DNA of 64,000 nucleotides from Bacteroidia bacterium (GCA_030425505.1 JAUIAB010000009.1:1-64000), one strand, 5' to 3'; counted from the stretch's first letter, positions 16,503 to 27,016 are shown. Notes: generated by a model from the sequence alone, not told the origin. A program made the numbers and translations.

Positions 16503-19500
16503 ATGAAATTTACAAGAAAAATTACATTTTATCTCCTTGCATTTTTATTTTGTTTTTCATTTTTTTCCTGTAACAATAAAGGAAAAAAAGTTTCTTCACT
16601 TAGGGAAAACGAATATAGTGAGATGCCTTCAGGTTTATTTAACCCTGAGCTAAATGAAAAGTATTATCTAAAGCAACGCGAGATTGTTGAACAAATACCT
16701 GCTGCTAACAATGATAATGAGTCAAGTCATCTACAAAAAAGAGGCCCATATAATGTTGGAGGAAGAGTGAGGGGAGTAGATATTGATATAAATGATGAAC
16801 AACACATTATCGCATCAAGTCCCTCTGGAGAGTTATGGCAAACATTTGATGGTGGCAATACATGGGAAGTTATTTCTAATATTGATAACAGTTTATATGG
16901 GTTCAATGTAATTGTTCAAGATAAAAGACCCCAGTTTAGCAACCGGTGGTACTGTGGGGTAAGTAAAGGAGGTCAGCAAATGTCTGCAAGAAATATAAGT
17001 ACATTAGTTTACAAATCTGATAATAATGGTACGAGTTGGACACCATTTCTTCAGTTAAATGATCTACCTAGAAATTTACGATGCTCATATATAAATGAGA
17101 TGGTTGTTAGTTTAATTGATGGAAGTTTAGTGGTAGCAAGTAGTAATGATGTTTTTGAGTTAGTAAGAAACGGTAACGAAGCAGAAGTTCGATACATTGA
17201 TGGTATAAATTATCGATTAGACTTTCCCGATGCAGATATAGCAAGTTTTGATACCGGCGAATGCGTTTTTGCAGGCCCAAGGGGTAGAAGTTCTTATTTT
17301 TTCTATAAAAGTATGGAAGGTCAATGGAGTAACATAATGCACAGATCAAGTTTTGGCTGGAATTATAGAGTGGAAATAGCACTTTCTAATATTGTTAGAA
17401 ATGATAATAGTAGAGATATATATGTTTTTGCCACTCGAGATTCGACACGCAATTACCCTAACGAATATAGGCTTTTTCACGGTTCTTTAATTGTAGAAAA
17501 CGGAAGAGTTGATTTTAGTTTACATGATAGAAGTAGAAATCTAGAGCCAGCATCTAATTATTTAGGTCAAAAAGACCATAATCAATGCATTGCCGTTCAC
17601 CCGAATAATCCCGATTTAGTATACATTGGAAGCAAAGGCTTTTTTTGCTCTACAGATGGGTTTAGAACAGATAATAATGTAAAGAGAATAGGTGGTGGGT
17701 TGCATGCTGATAACCACAAAATATTATTTTTCCCCTCAAACCCAAACCATATGCTTGTTGCTAATGATGGAGGTTTGTATAAAACTACAAATTGTTTTGT
17801 TAGTCACGCAGAAAGAAGAGATAGGTTAAGCTTTAATTGGCGATATCTTAAAAATAGCATAGTTAACACCCAAGCTTACAGCGTAGCTATATCGCCAACA
17901 GGGAAAAGGACAGCTATTGCAACAGGACTTCAGGATCAGGGTTCCTGGTTATCATTTAATAAAGTTAGAGATGTTAGGTATGTCAAGCCATCAAGTAGCG
18001 ATGGAATGTTCTGCCAGTTTTCAAATGATGGAAGACATTTGTATACTACAAACCAATATGGCAACATACCAAGAATAAGTGTTGATTATGAGAATAATAC
18101 TTATGAAAGACAAGAAGATGAAATATGGTCTGAAACAGACTGGTCAGGTAGGCCGTTTTTTGTACTAGATCAAAACCAAGATGGGTTGGCGTATGTAATT
18201 CATGAGAGTGAGTATATAAATAGATATAGAAACTTCAATGAAAATTTTAATATAGATGCTAGAATAGACTTTCCCTTAGTGGAAGATGATCAGCTTTCTA
18301 CTTTAGCCTTGAGCAAAGAGCCTGCAAATATACTTTATGTCTCTACTAAGTTTGGTCATTTATACAGAGTAGAAAATGCCGATGGAGCAAACCCAAGAAT
18401 AGTAGAAATTGGTAGAGAAAGTTTTATACGAGAAGAAGAAGAGGAGAGTGAAGAAGAAGAAAGTGAAAGGTTAAGGTTTGTGAGGGACAATAATAGGATT
18501 AATTGTATTGCAGTAGATCCATGGGACGGTAGAAAAGTTTTTGTAACGTTTTCTGGCTCTAATGTTCAAAGTATTTTTTATTCTGAAAACAGTGGAAATA
18601 GTTGGACAAATGTTGATGGAAATCTCACTGGTAGATTTGCGCCTTCTATTTATTTTCTTTCGGTATCAAGGTTAGAAAAAAATATTGACTTTTCTAAAGT
18701 TTATATAGGTACTAATGTTGGTCTTTTCTCTACATCTAGTCTAGGTGAATTAGATGGCATAAATACATTGTGGAGAAGAGAGTTTCCTGAAATGCTAGGT
18801 GTCACATCTGTTACACAAATTCAATCTAGAACAAGTGATGGCTTGATTGCTTTATCAACGTATGGAAAAGGGTTGTATACATTTTATACTCACTCTAAAG
18901 AAATAGGTGCTATTACCGTATCTGTTGATGAGCAAAAGACCTTAAACTTAGGAGCGTACAACTTTAATCTCCGAGAGAGCATAAGGGTTATAGGTGATGA
19001 TAATCAGGAACGGATACCTAATGATATAGAACTTGAGTATGAAATAGTAAATAGCTCGGACCCATCTTTGGCAAGGTATAATATTGATGGTGAAAACCTG
19101 ATTATCCAAGGAAATCAAGAAGGAGTTGATTTTTTAATAATTGAAGCAAGGTATTCTGATAAAATATCTAGGAGAAAATTAAGAGTTGATGTTCAATCAG
19201 AAGAAATAAATGTACTATATGATCAAAGCTTTCCTGAAAATGATCATTATGCAAGTTTTATTAAAAAGGATTTTGATAGAAATATTGAAAGGTCAAGAAT
19301 AGAAATGTCAGATGATTTTGAGGTACGTAACTCATGGTTGGTAGAGGAAATCCATGTTGACGGTCAGTTAAGGCAACCATTGGGAGATAACCAAAGACCT
19401 GTTTTAGTTCAACTAAAGATCTATAAAGAAGAAGGCGAAAATAAAAGAAGAGTGTTAATGCGAAACTATAATCTGGAAAGAGATAGCAGAATAACTGTGT

Positions 19501-20996
19501 TATCAAACGAAAGAAATAATAGATATGGTTTTAAAATGCATTTGGGTGAACAGACTCTTTTAACTGAGGGGAAATATTGGGTAGAAGTCATGCCAGTATT
19601 TAGAAATGCTGATAATGTGTATCCTTGGTTGTGGAGAGGCTCTATGGAAGGAGGTAATGCAATAGAGCATAGGGTAGATGCTCAACATGGTGTTGATAGA
19701 GTAAATAACACAAGTAGGAAGTTATGGTTTAGAGTAATAGGAGAGCTTGAAAATGCCTGGCAATATGGAGCTCCGAGGAATGTAGTTGCTGAGGAATACA
19801 ATAATGGTAACTCAGTGCATCTAAGCTGGGAGTTAGTTAGAGCAAATGAAATTAATAGACCTCAAAGTATATTAATTGAACGAAAAGCAGAAGGTCACAA
19901 TTATGTTCCATTAGCAACAATAGCTTATGGAGCAACTAACTACAGAGATGAGCATAATATAAGTGATGGTTTGTACCAATATAGATTAAAAATACTACAA
20001 GCAGGAAGAAGAGAATCTAATTTTGCAGAATCCAATGAATTAATTTTAGGTTCAAGAATTAAAGCCCCCAAAGATTTTAGAATCTTAACTATGGCTAATG
20101 GATCTGCAACACTAATATGGGAAGCAGATTTTGTAGATAACCCAGAATACAGAAGAGCAAATGAGTTGGTACTTGAAAGAAGGCATACTCTTAGTAGAAT
20201 TAATGCAAGCTATACCTCAGATTTTGAAGAAGTTGCAGTTTTAGATAGAAGCTTGTGGGTTTACATGGATCAACTTCCTTTTAGTGGAGTTAGTTACGAA
20301 TACAGATTAACAGCAAGAAATAGATTGGGCTCAGCTAGTTCTATCTCTGATCAAAGCTACGCTTCTTTTGAAGTTCGTCCTATAAACTTAAGAGCCGTAT
20401 TAAAAAAAGAGAATAATGTAGAAATCAGTTGGAATATAAAAGCATACGATGTGCTACTATATGCTTTGTGGAGAAAAACAGGTGATAACGAGCCTATTAG
20501 GGTTAATTCTCTGGATTATTTTCAAGAAATAGCTATTGATAGCTTCTTGTTTGGTGAAAAGTTAATCTTGAATGATAGCATACAACCACTATTTGGTGCA
20601 AATAATGTACAGTATGCTATTGAGACAGTTACACTATCTGGAGAAAGAATAATGAGTGATTGGGTATCTATAAATGAGAACATAATAGATATACAGGGAA
20701 ATAGAGGAGTCTTTTTGTTTAGGGAAAGTGAACTTCAAGAATACGAAGAGATTAAAGTATATCCAAATCCTTTCTCTGGAAAAGCTCTTAATATTCAATT
20801 GCCAGCAAAGATAAACTCAAAATGTACTGTTTCAGTTTTTAGCTTCTTAGGCAAAGAAGTTTACTCTGGAGAACTTGATAGGGTAAGAAATAAACTATCC
20901 ATCAGTTTGCCATCAGGTTTAGAAAGCGGTTTATATTTATTCATTGTGAAAACTGAAGATGGAAAAAACTTTAAATATAGAGCTATAAAAAAATAA
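16503..20996 (+). CDS. Large sortilin/BNR-repeat surface protein with FnIII modules and T9SS sorting domain
   Basis: A 1497-residue exported protein. The N-terminus is a lipoprotein-type signal (FLFCFSFFSCNN, candidate lipid-bearing Cys23). Roughly 75-800 is a VPS10/BNR-type propeller region with Asp-box-like turns (TFDGGNTWEV, KSDNNGTSWTP, SENSGNSWTN). A run of acidic residues lies near 643-657. Three FnIII-like modules occupy about 1088-1390. The final 80 residues form a type A T9SS domain (IKVYPNPFSGKALNIQLP through GLYLFIVKTEDGKNF). A lipobox and a T9SS tail in one protein is unusual. A strong terminator follows at 21004. Ligand or substrate is unknown. Confidence 0.85.
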   Translation: MKFTRKITFYLLAFLFCFSFFSCNNKGKKVSSLRENEYSEMPSGLFNPELNEKYYLKQREIVEQIPAANNDNESSHLQKRGPYNVGGRVRGVDIDINDEQHIIASSPSGELWQTFDGGNTWEVISNIDNSLYGFNVIVQDKRPQFSNRWYCGVSKGGQQMSARNISTLVYKSDNNGTSWTPFLQLNDLPRNLRCSYINEMVVSLIDGSLVVASSNDVFELVRNGNEAEVRYIDGINYRLDFPDADIASFDTGECVFAGPRGRSSYFFYKSMEGQWSNIMHRSSFGWNYRVEIALSNIVRNDNSRDIYVFATRDSTRNYPNEYRLFHGSLIVENGRVDFSLHDRSRNLEPASNYLGQKDHNQCIAVHPNNPDLVYIGSKGFFCSTDGFRTDNNVKRIGGGLHADNHKILFFPSNPNHMLVANDGGLYKTTNCFVSHAERRDRLSFNWRYLKNSIVNTQAYSVAISPTGKRTAIATGLQDQGSWLSFNKVRDVRYVKPSSSDGMFCQFSNDGRHLYTTNQYGNIPRISVDYENNTYERQEDEIWSETDWSGRPFFVLDQNQDGLAYVIHESEYINRYRNFNENFNIDARIDFPLVEDDQLSTLALSKEPANILYVSTKFGHLYRVENADGANPRIVEIGRESFIREEEEESEEEESERLRFVRDNNRINCIAVDPWDGRKVFVTFSGSNVQSIFYSENSGNSWTNVDGNLTGRFAPSIYFLSVSRLEKNIDFSKVYIGTNVGLFSTSSLGELDGINTLWRREFPEMLGVTSVTQIQSRTSDGLIALSTYGKGLYTFYTHSKEIGAITVSVDEQKTLNLGAYNFNLRESIRVIGDDNQERIPNDIELEYEIVNSSDPSLARYNIDGENLIIQGNQEGVDFLIIEARYSDKISRRKLRVDVQSEEINVLYDQSFPENDHYASFIKKDFDRNIERSRIEMSDDFEVRNSWLVEEIHVDGQLRQPLGDNQRPVLVQLKIYKEEGENKRRVLMRNYNLERDSRITVLSNERNNRYGFKMHLGEQTLLTEGKYWVEVMPVFRNADNVYPWLWRGSMEGGNAIEHRVDAQHGVDRVNNTSRKLWFRVIGELENAWQYGAPRNVVAEEYNNGNSVHLSWELVRANEINRPQSILIERKAEGHNYVPLATIAYGATNYRDEHNISDGLYQYRLKILQAGRRESNFAESNELILGSRIKAPKDFRILTMANGSATLIWEADFVDNPEYRRANELVLERRHTLSRINASYTSDFEEVAVLDRSLWVYMDQLPFSGVSYEYRLTARNRLGSASSISDQSYASFEVRPINLRAVLKKENNVEISWNIKAYDVLLYALWRKTGDNEPIRVNSLDYFQEIAIDSFLFGEKLILNDSIQPLFGANNVQYAIETVTLSGERIMSDWVSINENIIDIQGNRGVFLFRESELQEYEEIKVYPNPFSGKALNIQLPAKINSKCTVSVFSFLGKEVYSGELDRVRNKLSISLPSGLESGLYLFIVKTEDGKNFKYRAIKK

Positions 20997-21003
20997 ATAT
21001 CAC

Positions 21004-21041
21004 GACAGAGAGAGTTTAATCTACAGACCTCTCTGTCTTTT
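21004..21041 (+). terminator. Rho-independent terminator
   Basis: GACAGAGAG (21004-21012) pairs perfectly with CTCTCTGTC (21029-21037) and is followed by TTTT. It lies 8 bases after the stop of the sortilin-like gene. From 21042 to 21307 the intergenic region is AT-rich with no gene or repeat that I can support; it should contain the promoter of the double-AAA+ gene. Confidence 0.75.
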
Positions 21042-21307
21042 AATTAGAATACTAAATACACCCACATTAAAAGACTACCCTATTTTATTACTATTTTTGT
21101 AAAAAAGAAGCTGAAGTAGTTAGATGTAATTAACTGCTGAATTTTACACAAACCATAAATTATTTTTTTATCGTTAGATAATTATAAGGTTATTCAAATT
21201 TTGTAAATTGTATTATGCAACTTTTATGATTACTAATAAGTATTTATTTATACTTAGTTAAAAGAAGAATATCTTCCAACCAGGTTTGTGGATTTAAATG
21301 TTGAAGG

Positions 21308-23941
21308 ATGGTTTTTAAAAGTAAAAAAATTTTAGAAAAAAAATATAAGTACAAAGATCTCAAGATTTACGCCTCTACAGAGTGGCTTGCTGACGGAAAA
21401 AAGAAGTACAGAAAGGTTTTTGAAAGCCTAGAGACGACATATTTATATGCAGAGCTTTCTTTTTATAACAAGCTCTTTGATGAAGGCGAAGAGTGGGATG
21501 TAAAAGTTAACTTAAAATGCTTTAAGCTTTTTGGAGAAAAAAAAGAATCGGTTTGTGATTTGCACTTGGAGCAGCACATCTCTTCCGAAGATAATATTGT
21601 TTTTGTAAGAGAGGGTTGGGGAAATGAAAGTCTTGCTACCTATTGGAAAAGAGGTACTTATGTATGGGAAGCATATATAGATGAAGAATTGGTAGGTTCA
21701 CAAACATTTTATGTTGAAAATAACGGTCTAGTCTCTCCAAGTTTTAATCCATATTTTGATATCTCGCATATTAAGCTTTTTGAAGGATCATATGATGGGG
21801 CTCCTGTTGATAAGAGAAAGTATCTGAAAAGTTTCAATGCTAATGAAACAAGATACATTTGGGTAGAGCTAGCCTTTGAAAATGATGTAGAAGATGACTG
21901 GTACTGCGAGTTGATTTTTAATTTTTACAATGATTCTGGTCAGCTTAAAGGTCAAACCACTGAACTAAAACTAATCTCTGCTACAGAAGATGATGTTGTG
22001 GTTTCAACCGGATGGGGGTCAGATAATAAAGGCACTTGGTTTAATGACAAGTATAAAGTTGAGGTCATTTTTATGGATCAACTGATCGCCGTTATTCCTT
22101 TTGAGTGTGGGGATAAGTTTGTTGAGGGGAATGTGCAGGCTTTAATTGGGGAAGCAGCAGAACTAAGGACTCTTGATGACTATATTGATGATTCTCCTAA
22201 TGAAACATTAGAAGATATTATTAAACGACTCGATAGCCTTGTGGGTCTTGAAGGTGTTAAAAGAAAAGTAAAGGATTATGTTGACTATCTGGAATTTTTG
22301 AAAATCAGGAAAGAAAAAGGCTTTGAGGATGATCAAAAATTTAATTTACATAGCCTTTTTAAAGGTAACCCCGGTACTGGCAAAACTACTGTAGCAAAGC
22401 TAGTTGCTAAAATTTATCATAAAATGGGTTTCCTTACGAGAGGGCACATTACTGAAGTAGGCAGAGCTGAGTTAATTGGGCAGTACATAGGTCAAACAGC
22501 GCCTAAAGTTAAAGAAGTAATTGAGAGTGCCAGAGGCGGGGTCTTATTTATCGACGAAGCCTACGGGCTGGCAAGAACGGAAAATGATGATAAGGACTAT
22601 GGTCATGAGGCTATAGAAGTACTGGTGAAAGAAATGTCAGATGGTCCTGGAAATATTGCAATTTTTCTTGCAGGATATCCTAAAGAGATGGAGGTGTTGT
22701 TAAAATCTAACCCTGGGCTGAAGTCGAGGGTAAAGATGGGGTATGAGTTTAATGACTACACCCCTAAAGAATTGATGGAAATTTCAAATATGGCTTGCAA
22801 GCAAAAAGCTGTAGTGATGACCAAGGATGCCAAAAGCTTGCTTTACAGAAAGTTGACTGAACTATACAGAAATAGAGATAAGTCTTTTGGGAATGCACGG
22901 CTGGTTTTAGATCTTATCGAAGATGCTAAAATGAATCTAGGACTTAGGCTGATACGAAGTAAAAAGGCAGACCTTGAAAGTGAACGAAAACTCCAAACTA
23001 TCCGACTTGTAGACATGGAATCTTCTTTTAGGCAAGAGCAAAAAAGAAGAGTACAAATAGATATTGACTACACTTTATTAAAAGAGTCTTTGGCAGAAAT
23101 TAATAAGCTTAAAGGTTTAGGTAATGTCAAAACAGAAATTAATGAACTTGTAGATTTAGTAACGTTTTATGTGGAGTCAGGCAAAAGTGTTTTAGGTAAC
23201 TTTTCTCTACATACCATTTTCAAAGGTAATCCTGGTACGGGTAAAACTACAGTAGCAAGGCTTCTCTCAAAAATTTACAAAGCTCTTGGCATTATAGAAA
23301 GAGGACATTTGATTGAGTGTGACAGACAAGGTTTAGTGGCTGGATTTATTGGTCAAACAGCTGCTAAAACTAAAAGTATGGTTGATAAAGCCCTAGGAGG
23401 AGTTCTGTTCATTGATGAAGCATATGCTCTAAGTGACAAAAGGTATGGGGGCGATTATGGACAGGAGGCAATTGAAGCTCTTTTGAAAGAAATGGAGGAT
23501 AATAGGGGTGATTTTATAGTGATAGTTGCCGGATACCCAGATCCAATGGACAGGTTTCTTGAAAGTAACCCGGGCTTTAAATCTAGGTTTGATCATTCAT
23601 TAAACTTTGAAGACTTTTCTGAAGAAGAACTTTTAGAAATTGCTACTTCTATGCTTCAAAACGAAAACTTGACACTAAATAAAGAAGCTGAGGGTCATCT
23701 GAAAAAGTACTTAACATTTATCTTCAGGCAAAGAGATAAATTTTTTGGAAACGGTAGAACTGTTCGTAAGGTAATTAATACTGTTGTGCGAAAGCAACAC
23801 CTTAGAATGGCTGGTATTGGTAAAGAGAAAAGAACAATGAAAGCTTTGTCTTCTGTAATATTGGCGGATGTTTCTCATTTAACTCCTGATAAAGATATCT
23901 TTGAAGAGTCTAAAAAGAAGATTGGCTTTAGTATTTATTAA
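21308..23941 (+). CDS. Tandem AAA+ ATPase (CbxX/SpoVK type) with duplicated N-terminal beta domains
   Basis: An 877-residue cytoplasmic protein. Residues about 1-135 and 150-272 are two related beta-rich domains with matching ends: EGWGNESLATYWKRGTYVWE then a strand in the first, TGWGSDNKGTWFNDKYKVEV then a strand in the second. Two CbxX/CfqX-type AAA+ modules follow. Walker A is FKGNPGTGKTTVAK near 351 and FKGNPGTGKTTVAR near 637; Walker B is GVLFIDEAYGLA near 411 and GVLFIDEAYALS near 698. Both modules keep their arginine-rich sensor regions (GLKSRVKMGYEFNDYTP, GFKSRFDHSLNFEDF). Both ATP sites look active. Family members are remodelling ATPases such as CbbX or the EccA type, but no Rubisco or type VII genes are nearby, so the client is unknown. 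Convergent with the GH3 fusion gene. Confidence 0.88.
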   Translation: MVFKSKKILEKKYKYKDLKIYASTEWLADGKKKYRKVFESLETTYLYAELSFYNKLFDEGEEWDVKVNLKCFKLFGEKKESVCDLHLEQHISSEDNIVFVREGWGNESLATYWKRGTYVWEAYIDEELVGSQTFYVENNGLVSPSFNPYFDISHIKLFEGSYDGAPVDKRKYLKSFNANETRYIWVELAFENDVEDDWYCELIFNFYNDSGQLKGQTTELKLISATEDDVVVSTGWGSDNKGTWFNDKYKVEVIFMDQLIAVIPFECGDKFVEGNVQALIGEAAELRTLDDYIDDSPNETLEDIIKRLDSLVGLEGVKRKVKDYVDYLEFLKIRKEKGFEDDQKFNLHSLFKGNPGTGKTTVAKLVAKIYHKMGFLTRGHITEVGRAELIGQYIGQTAPKVKEVIESARGGVLFIDEAYGLARTENDDKDYGHEAIEVLVKEMSDGPGNIAIFLAGYPKEMEVLLKSNPGLKSRVKMGYEFNDYTPKELMEISNMACKQKAVVMTKDAKSLLYRKLTELYRNRDKSFGNARLVLDLIEDAKMNLGLRLIRSKKADLESERKLQTIRLVDMESSFRQEQKRRVQIDIDYTLLKESLAEINKLKGLGNVKTEINELVDLVTFYVESGKSVLGNFSLHTIFKGNPGTGKTTVARLLSKIYKALGIIERGHLIECDRQGLVAGFIGQTAAKTKSMVDKALGGVLFIDEAYALSDKRYGGDYGQEAIEALLKEMEDNRGDFIVIVAGYPDPMDRFLESNPGFKSRFDHSLNFEDFSEEELLEIATSMLQNENLTLNKEAEGHLKKYLTFIFRQRDKFFGNGRTVRKVINTVVRKQHLRMAGIGKEKRTMKALSSVILADVSHLTPDKDIFEESKKKIGFSIY

Positions 23942-23980
23942 AGAAGAACATTTTCTTTGATAATTTTTTTCGCAAATACT

Positions 23981-26900
23981 CTACTCAACGATAACCCTAT
24001 ATGGTTTTTGATACACACCAATAGAGTTATAGATTACTGTTTGAATACGTGATCTAATATTCTGCTCCATCAGTTTCCTATTGTATGACGTAGGATAAAC
24101 TCTATTGGATAAAAACACATAGATCAAGTTGTAATCTGGGTCTACCCATGCACATGTTCCAGTGAAACCAAGGTGTCCAAATGCATTAGAAGAGCAAAGA
24201 AGAGATGTTGGTCCATCAAAGTCAGTTAAGTCGGGTTTATCCCATCCAAGTCCCCTTCTGCTGTTATCATTCTGCTTTTCAATAAAGTAGGAAACAGTTT
24301 CCTTGTTTAAGAAATTTTTACCTGCATAGTTTCCCTTTTGTAAGTTCATAGAAAGTAGCGTTCCTATATCTAAGGCATTACCAAATAAACCGGCATGCCC
24401 AGAAACCCCCCCAATTAATGCCGCATTTGGGTCATGGACATAACCTCTCAATAACGACTTTCGGAAGGAGACATCCATTTCAGTAGGAGGTATTTTTTCT
24501 CTTTTGTGTTTCTCTAAGGGGCGAAACACCACATTCCGTAAACCCATAGGCTGGTAAAACAGGCTATCTGCTAGCTCATCTAAAGTATTAGAAGTTATCC
24601 TTTCCACTACTTTTTGAAGGATCATAAACCCTAAATCACTATATCGATACGAGTAAGTGCCATCTTTTCTCTTTTTCTTTCTTAAATCCGTTTGTAGAAC
24701 CCAATTCCAAACAGAATCTTGCAGTTGCTTTGTAGTATACAAGTCTTCCGCTATTTGTATAGAAAAAGTGGAGTCTTGCCTATCAGATAAATAGCCTGGT
24801 AAGGGCTCTCCATCTTCTGATGTTTTAACCCAAAAAGGATAGAAAGAAATCAAGCCAGCCTCATGCATTAGAATATCTTTGATCAGCAGGTTTCCCTTAT
24901 TAGTTGAGTCTGTTTCGGATAGATATTTACGCAAAGGATCTTCCAAGTTTAGCTTTTTTTCTTCGTAGAGCTTCATTACAACTTGAAGCGTACTTAAAAC
25001 TTTGGTCAAGGAAGCTAGATCGTAGATTGTGTTTTTGGTAACTTCTTTTTCTTTTTCGTAGGTATAGTAACCATACCCCTTGTTCCATATCACTCTTCCA
25101 TCTTTTATGACTAGCACCTGACATCCTGGGGTTGCTTCATTTTCTATAGCTTCTTCAGCAATAAGATCAATCATTGATAGTACATCAGATGAAGCACTCA
25201 CTTGCTCTGGAAAGGCAAAACCAACTCTATTGATTGATTCTAAGAAAATACCATGACCTTGTTGGAGAGTAGATGAAGCGCTTATAGGCAAATTTCCTTG
25301 TATACTATTTGCTCCAAATACAGCTTGAACAACCGCTTTTTGCATTAGTGAGTCATGTTCGTAGGCACATATTAAGTTGCTACTAAAATCAAGCCTTTGA
25401 AGTGAATATGGGGACCCAAAAACAATATTTATCAGTTTGTTTTCTTTTTGATCAATACTTTTCAGCAAGGAGACTATTGAGTTAGAAATGCCGTAGTCTT
25501 TATTCTTTCCAGCAGCATTTAGATTAGAGAAAAGAGTAGTTATGACATAGTCAAAAGTGTCTAGTTTATTTTTTATAAAATCTAACTGGGTTCGATTAGG
25601 GTATTTTGGTAGTTGAAAAGCTGAAAATGGAGTATAATAGCTAAGGTATTGGATAAAAGTACTATCGTTTTTTGCACCAATGGATAAATAAGCTACTTTT
25701 TTATTAGACAAGTTTTTGATAGGCAAAGAAGTGCTATCAGTTTTTACAAGTGTTAATGCTTGCTCATACAGCTCAGCTTTTAGCGACTTTGATCTATTAT
25801 TAACTAATTTCTTAACTACATCTTTCTCAGAAACGAACCCTTGATTGAAGAGACCTAAGCTTCTTTTTTTTATCAATATTTTCCTTAGCCTTAAATCAAG
25901 CTCTTGATCTTTAAAAACTCCTTTTTTTAGAGCTTCAACGATTGCTTTGATCCCCGCCTGAAGATTGGTTGGCTGAATTAACAGGTCATTTCCTGCTAGA
26001 AAAGCAGCTAACTCAACTTTTCCCTGCGTATAAGCTTGAGCCGATGCATTCATTTGTAGTGCATCTGTAAAAACCAACCCTTTGAACTGAAGTTTATCTT
26101 TTAAAAGATCAGTAACAACAGATCTTGATAGTGAAGTAGGTATATTTTCTTCATCAATTTGCTGCAAAGAAGGAACGTGCAAATGTGCTACCATCACCCC
26201 ACCTATTCCATACTGGAAAAACTTTTTAAAAGGATAAAGCTCCGTTTCATATAGCCTTTTTTTGTCATGTTTAATAACTGGCAAAGACAGGTGAGAATCT
26301 ACATTAGTATCCCCATGACCAGGAAAGTGTTTGGCAACAGCCATTACTTTATTCTTTTCCATTCCAAGAGCCAGAGCTAATGCTTTGTTTGTAACGTTAT
26401 GTTTATTTTCTCCAAAGGATCTTTTCCCTATTACAGGATTTGCAGGGTTATTGTTTATATCTACAACTGGAGCAAAATTGACATTAACACCTATTACTTT
26501 ACATTGCCTTGCTATTTCTGCACCAAGAGCATATAAGTACAAGTCACTTTTTATTGCCCCTAAAGTCATTGCTTTCGGATAAGATATTGTACTGTCTAGC
26601 CGCATTCCTAATCCCCATTCAGAGTCTTGAGCTATCCATAAAGGCAACCGAGAAGCAAGCTGAAACTTATTGGTTAGTTTTACTTGTTGCGTTGGGCTTC
26701 CTTGGAAAAAAAGTATTCCGCCTACATGATGATCTTTAATTAGTTTTAAAACTCTCTCAGTTTCATTTTCTCTTTTTTTAGACGCATACGCAGATACAAT
26801 AAAAAGCTGTCCCACTTTTTCTTCAACTGTCATGGTAGAAATCAGACTATCTGCCCACCTTTCTATCATTTGGGTATTGCTTACGTCACTAATAGCAGGA

Positions 26901-27016
26901 GTTTTATTTAAATTTTCTTTAATTAACAGCTTTTCAGGTTGAGATAAACCCAATAAAAGTAAAACAGAAGCTATTGATGAAAAAAAAGCTATATTTATGA
27001 GAAGTTTTTTGTTCAA
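23981..27016 (-). CDS. Fusion of GH3 beta-N-acetylhexosaminidase and class C beta-lactamase-like serine hydrolase
   Basis: A 1011-residue envelope protein. An N-terminal signal or anchor spans 4-24. About 50-400 is a NagZ-like GH3 domain (KHFPGHGDTNVDSHLSLP near 230, nucleophile region GLVFTDALQMNA near 312). A GH3 C-terminal-like segment runs to about 600. About 615-1000 is a serine hydrolase of the beta-lactamase/DD-peptidase fold, with SxxK in YDLASLTKV near 668, a YSD in place of the usual YxN near 793, and HLGFTGT near 950. It probably acts on peptidoglycan fragments: the GH3 part removes N-acetylglucosamine, while the second part is a peptidase or esterase. This fusion recurs in Bacteroidota. 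Only 27 bp separate its start from a divergent small gene. Confidence 0.9.
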   Translation of the reverse strand: MNKKLLINIAFFSSIASVLLLLGLSQPEKLLIKENLNKTPAISDVSNTQMIERWADSLISTMTVEEKVGQLFIVSAYASKKRENETERVLKLIKDHHVGGILFFQGSPTQQVKLTNKFQLASRLPLWIAQDSEWGLGMRLDSTISYPKAMTLGAIKSDLYLYALGAEIARQCKVIGVNVNFAPVVDINNNPANPVIGKRSFGENKHNVTNKALALALGMEKNKVMAVAKHFPGHGDTNVDSHLSLPVIKHDKKRLYETELYPFKKFFQYGIGGVMVAHLHVPSLQQIDEENIPTSLSRSVVTDLLKDKLQFKGLVFTDALQMNASAQAYTQGKVELAAFLAGNDLLIQPTNLQAGIKAIVEALKKGVFKDQELDLRLRKILIKKRSLGLFNQGFVSEKDVVKKLVNNRSKSLKAELYEQALTLVKTDSTSLPIKNLSNKKVAYLSIGAKNDSTFIQYLSYYTPFSAFQLPKYPNRTQLDFIKNKLDTFDYVITTLFSNLNAAGKNKDYGISNSIVSLLKSIDQKENKLINIVFGSPYSLQRLDFSSNLICAYEHDSLMQKAVVQAVFGANSIQGNLPISASSTLQQGHGIFLESINRVGFAFPEQVSASSDVLSMIDLIAEEAIENEATPGCQVLVIKDGRVIWNKGYGYYTYEKEKEVTKNTIYDLASLTKVLSTLQVVMKLYEEKKLNLEDPLRKYLSETDSTNKGNLLIKDILMHEAGLISFYPFWVKTSEDGEPLPGYLSDRQDSTFSIQIAEDLYTTKQLQDSVWNWVLQTDLRKKKRKDGTYSYRYSDLGFMILQKVVERITSNTLDELADSLFYQPMGLRNVVFRPLEKHKREKIPPTEMDVSFRKSLLRGYVHDPNAALIGGVSGHAGLFGNALDIGTLLSMNLQKGNYAGKNFLNKETVSYFIEKQNDNSRRGLGWDKPDLTDFDGPTSLLCSSNAFGHLGFTGTCAWVDPDYNLIYVFLSNRVYPTSYNRKLMEQNIRSRIQTVIYNSIGVYQKPYRVIVE

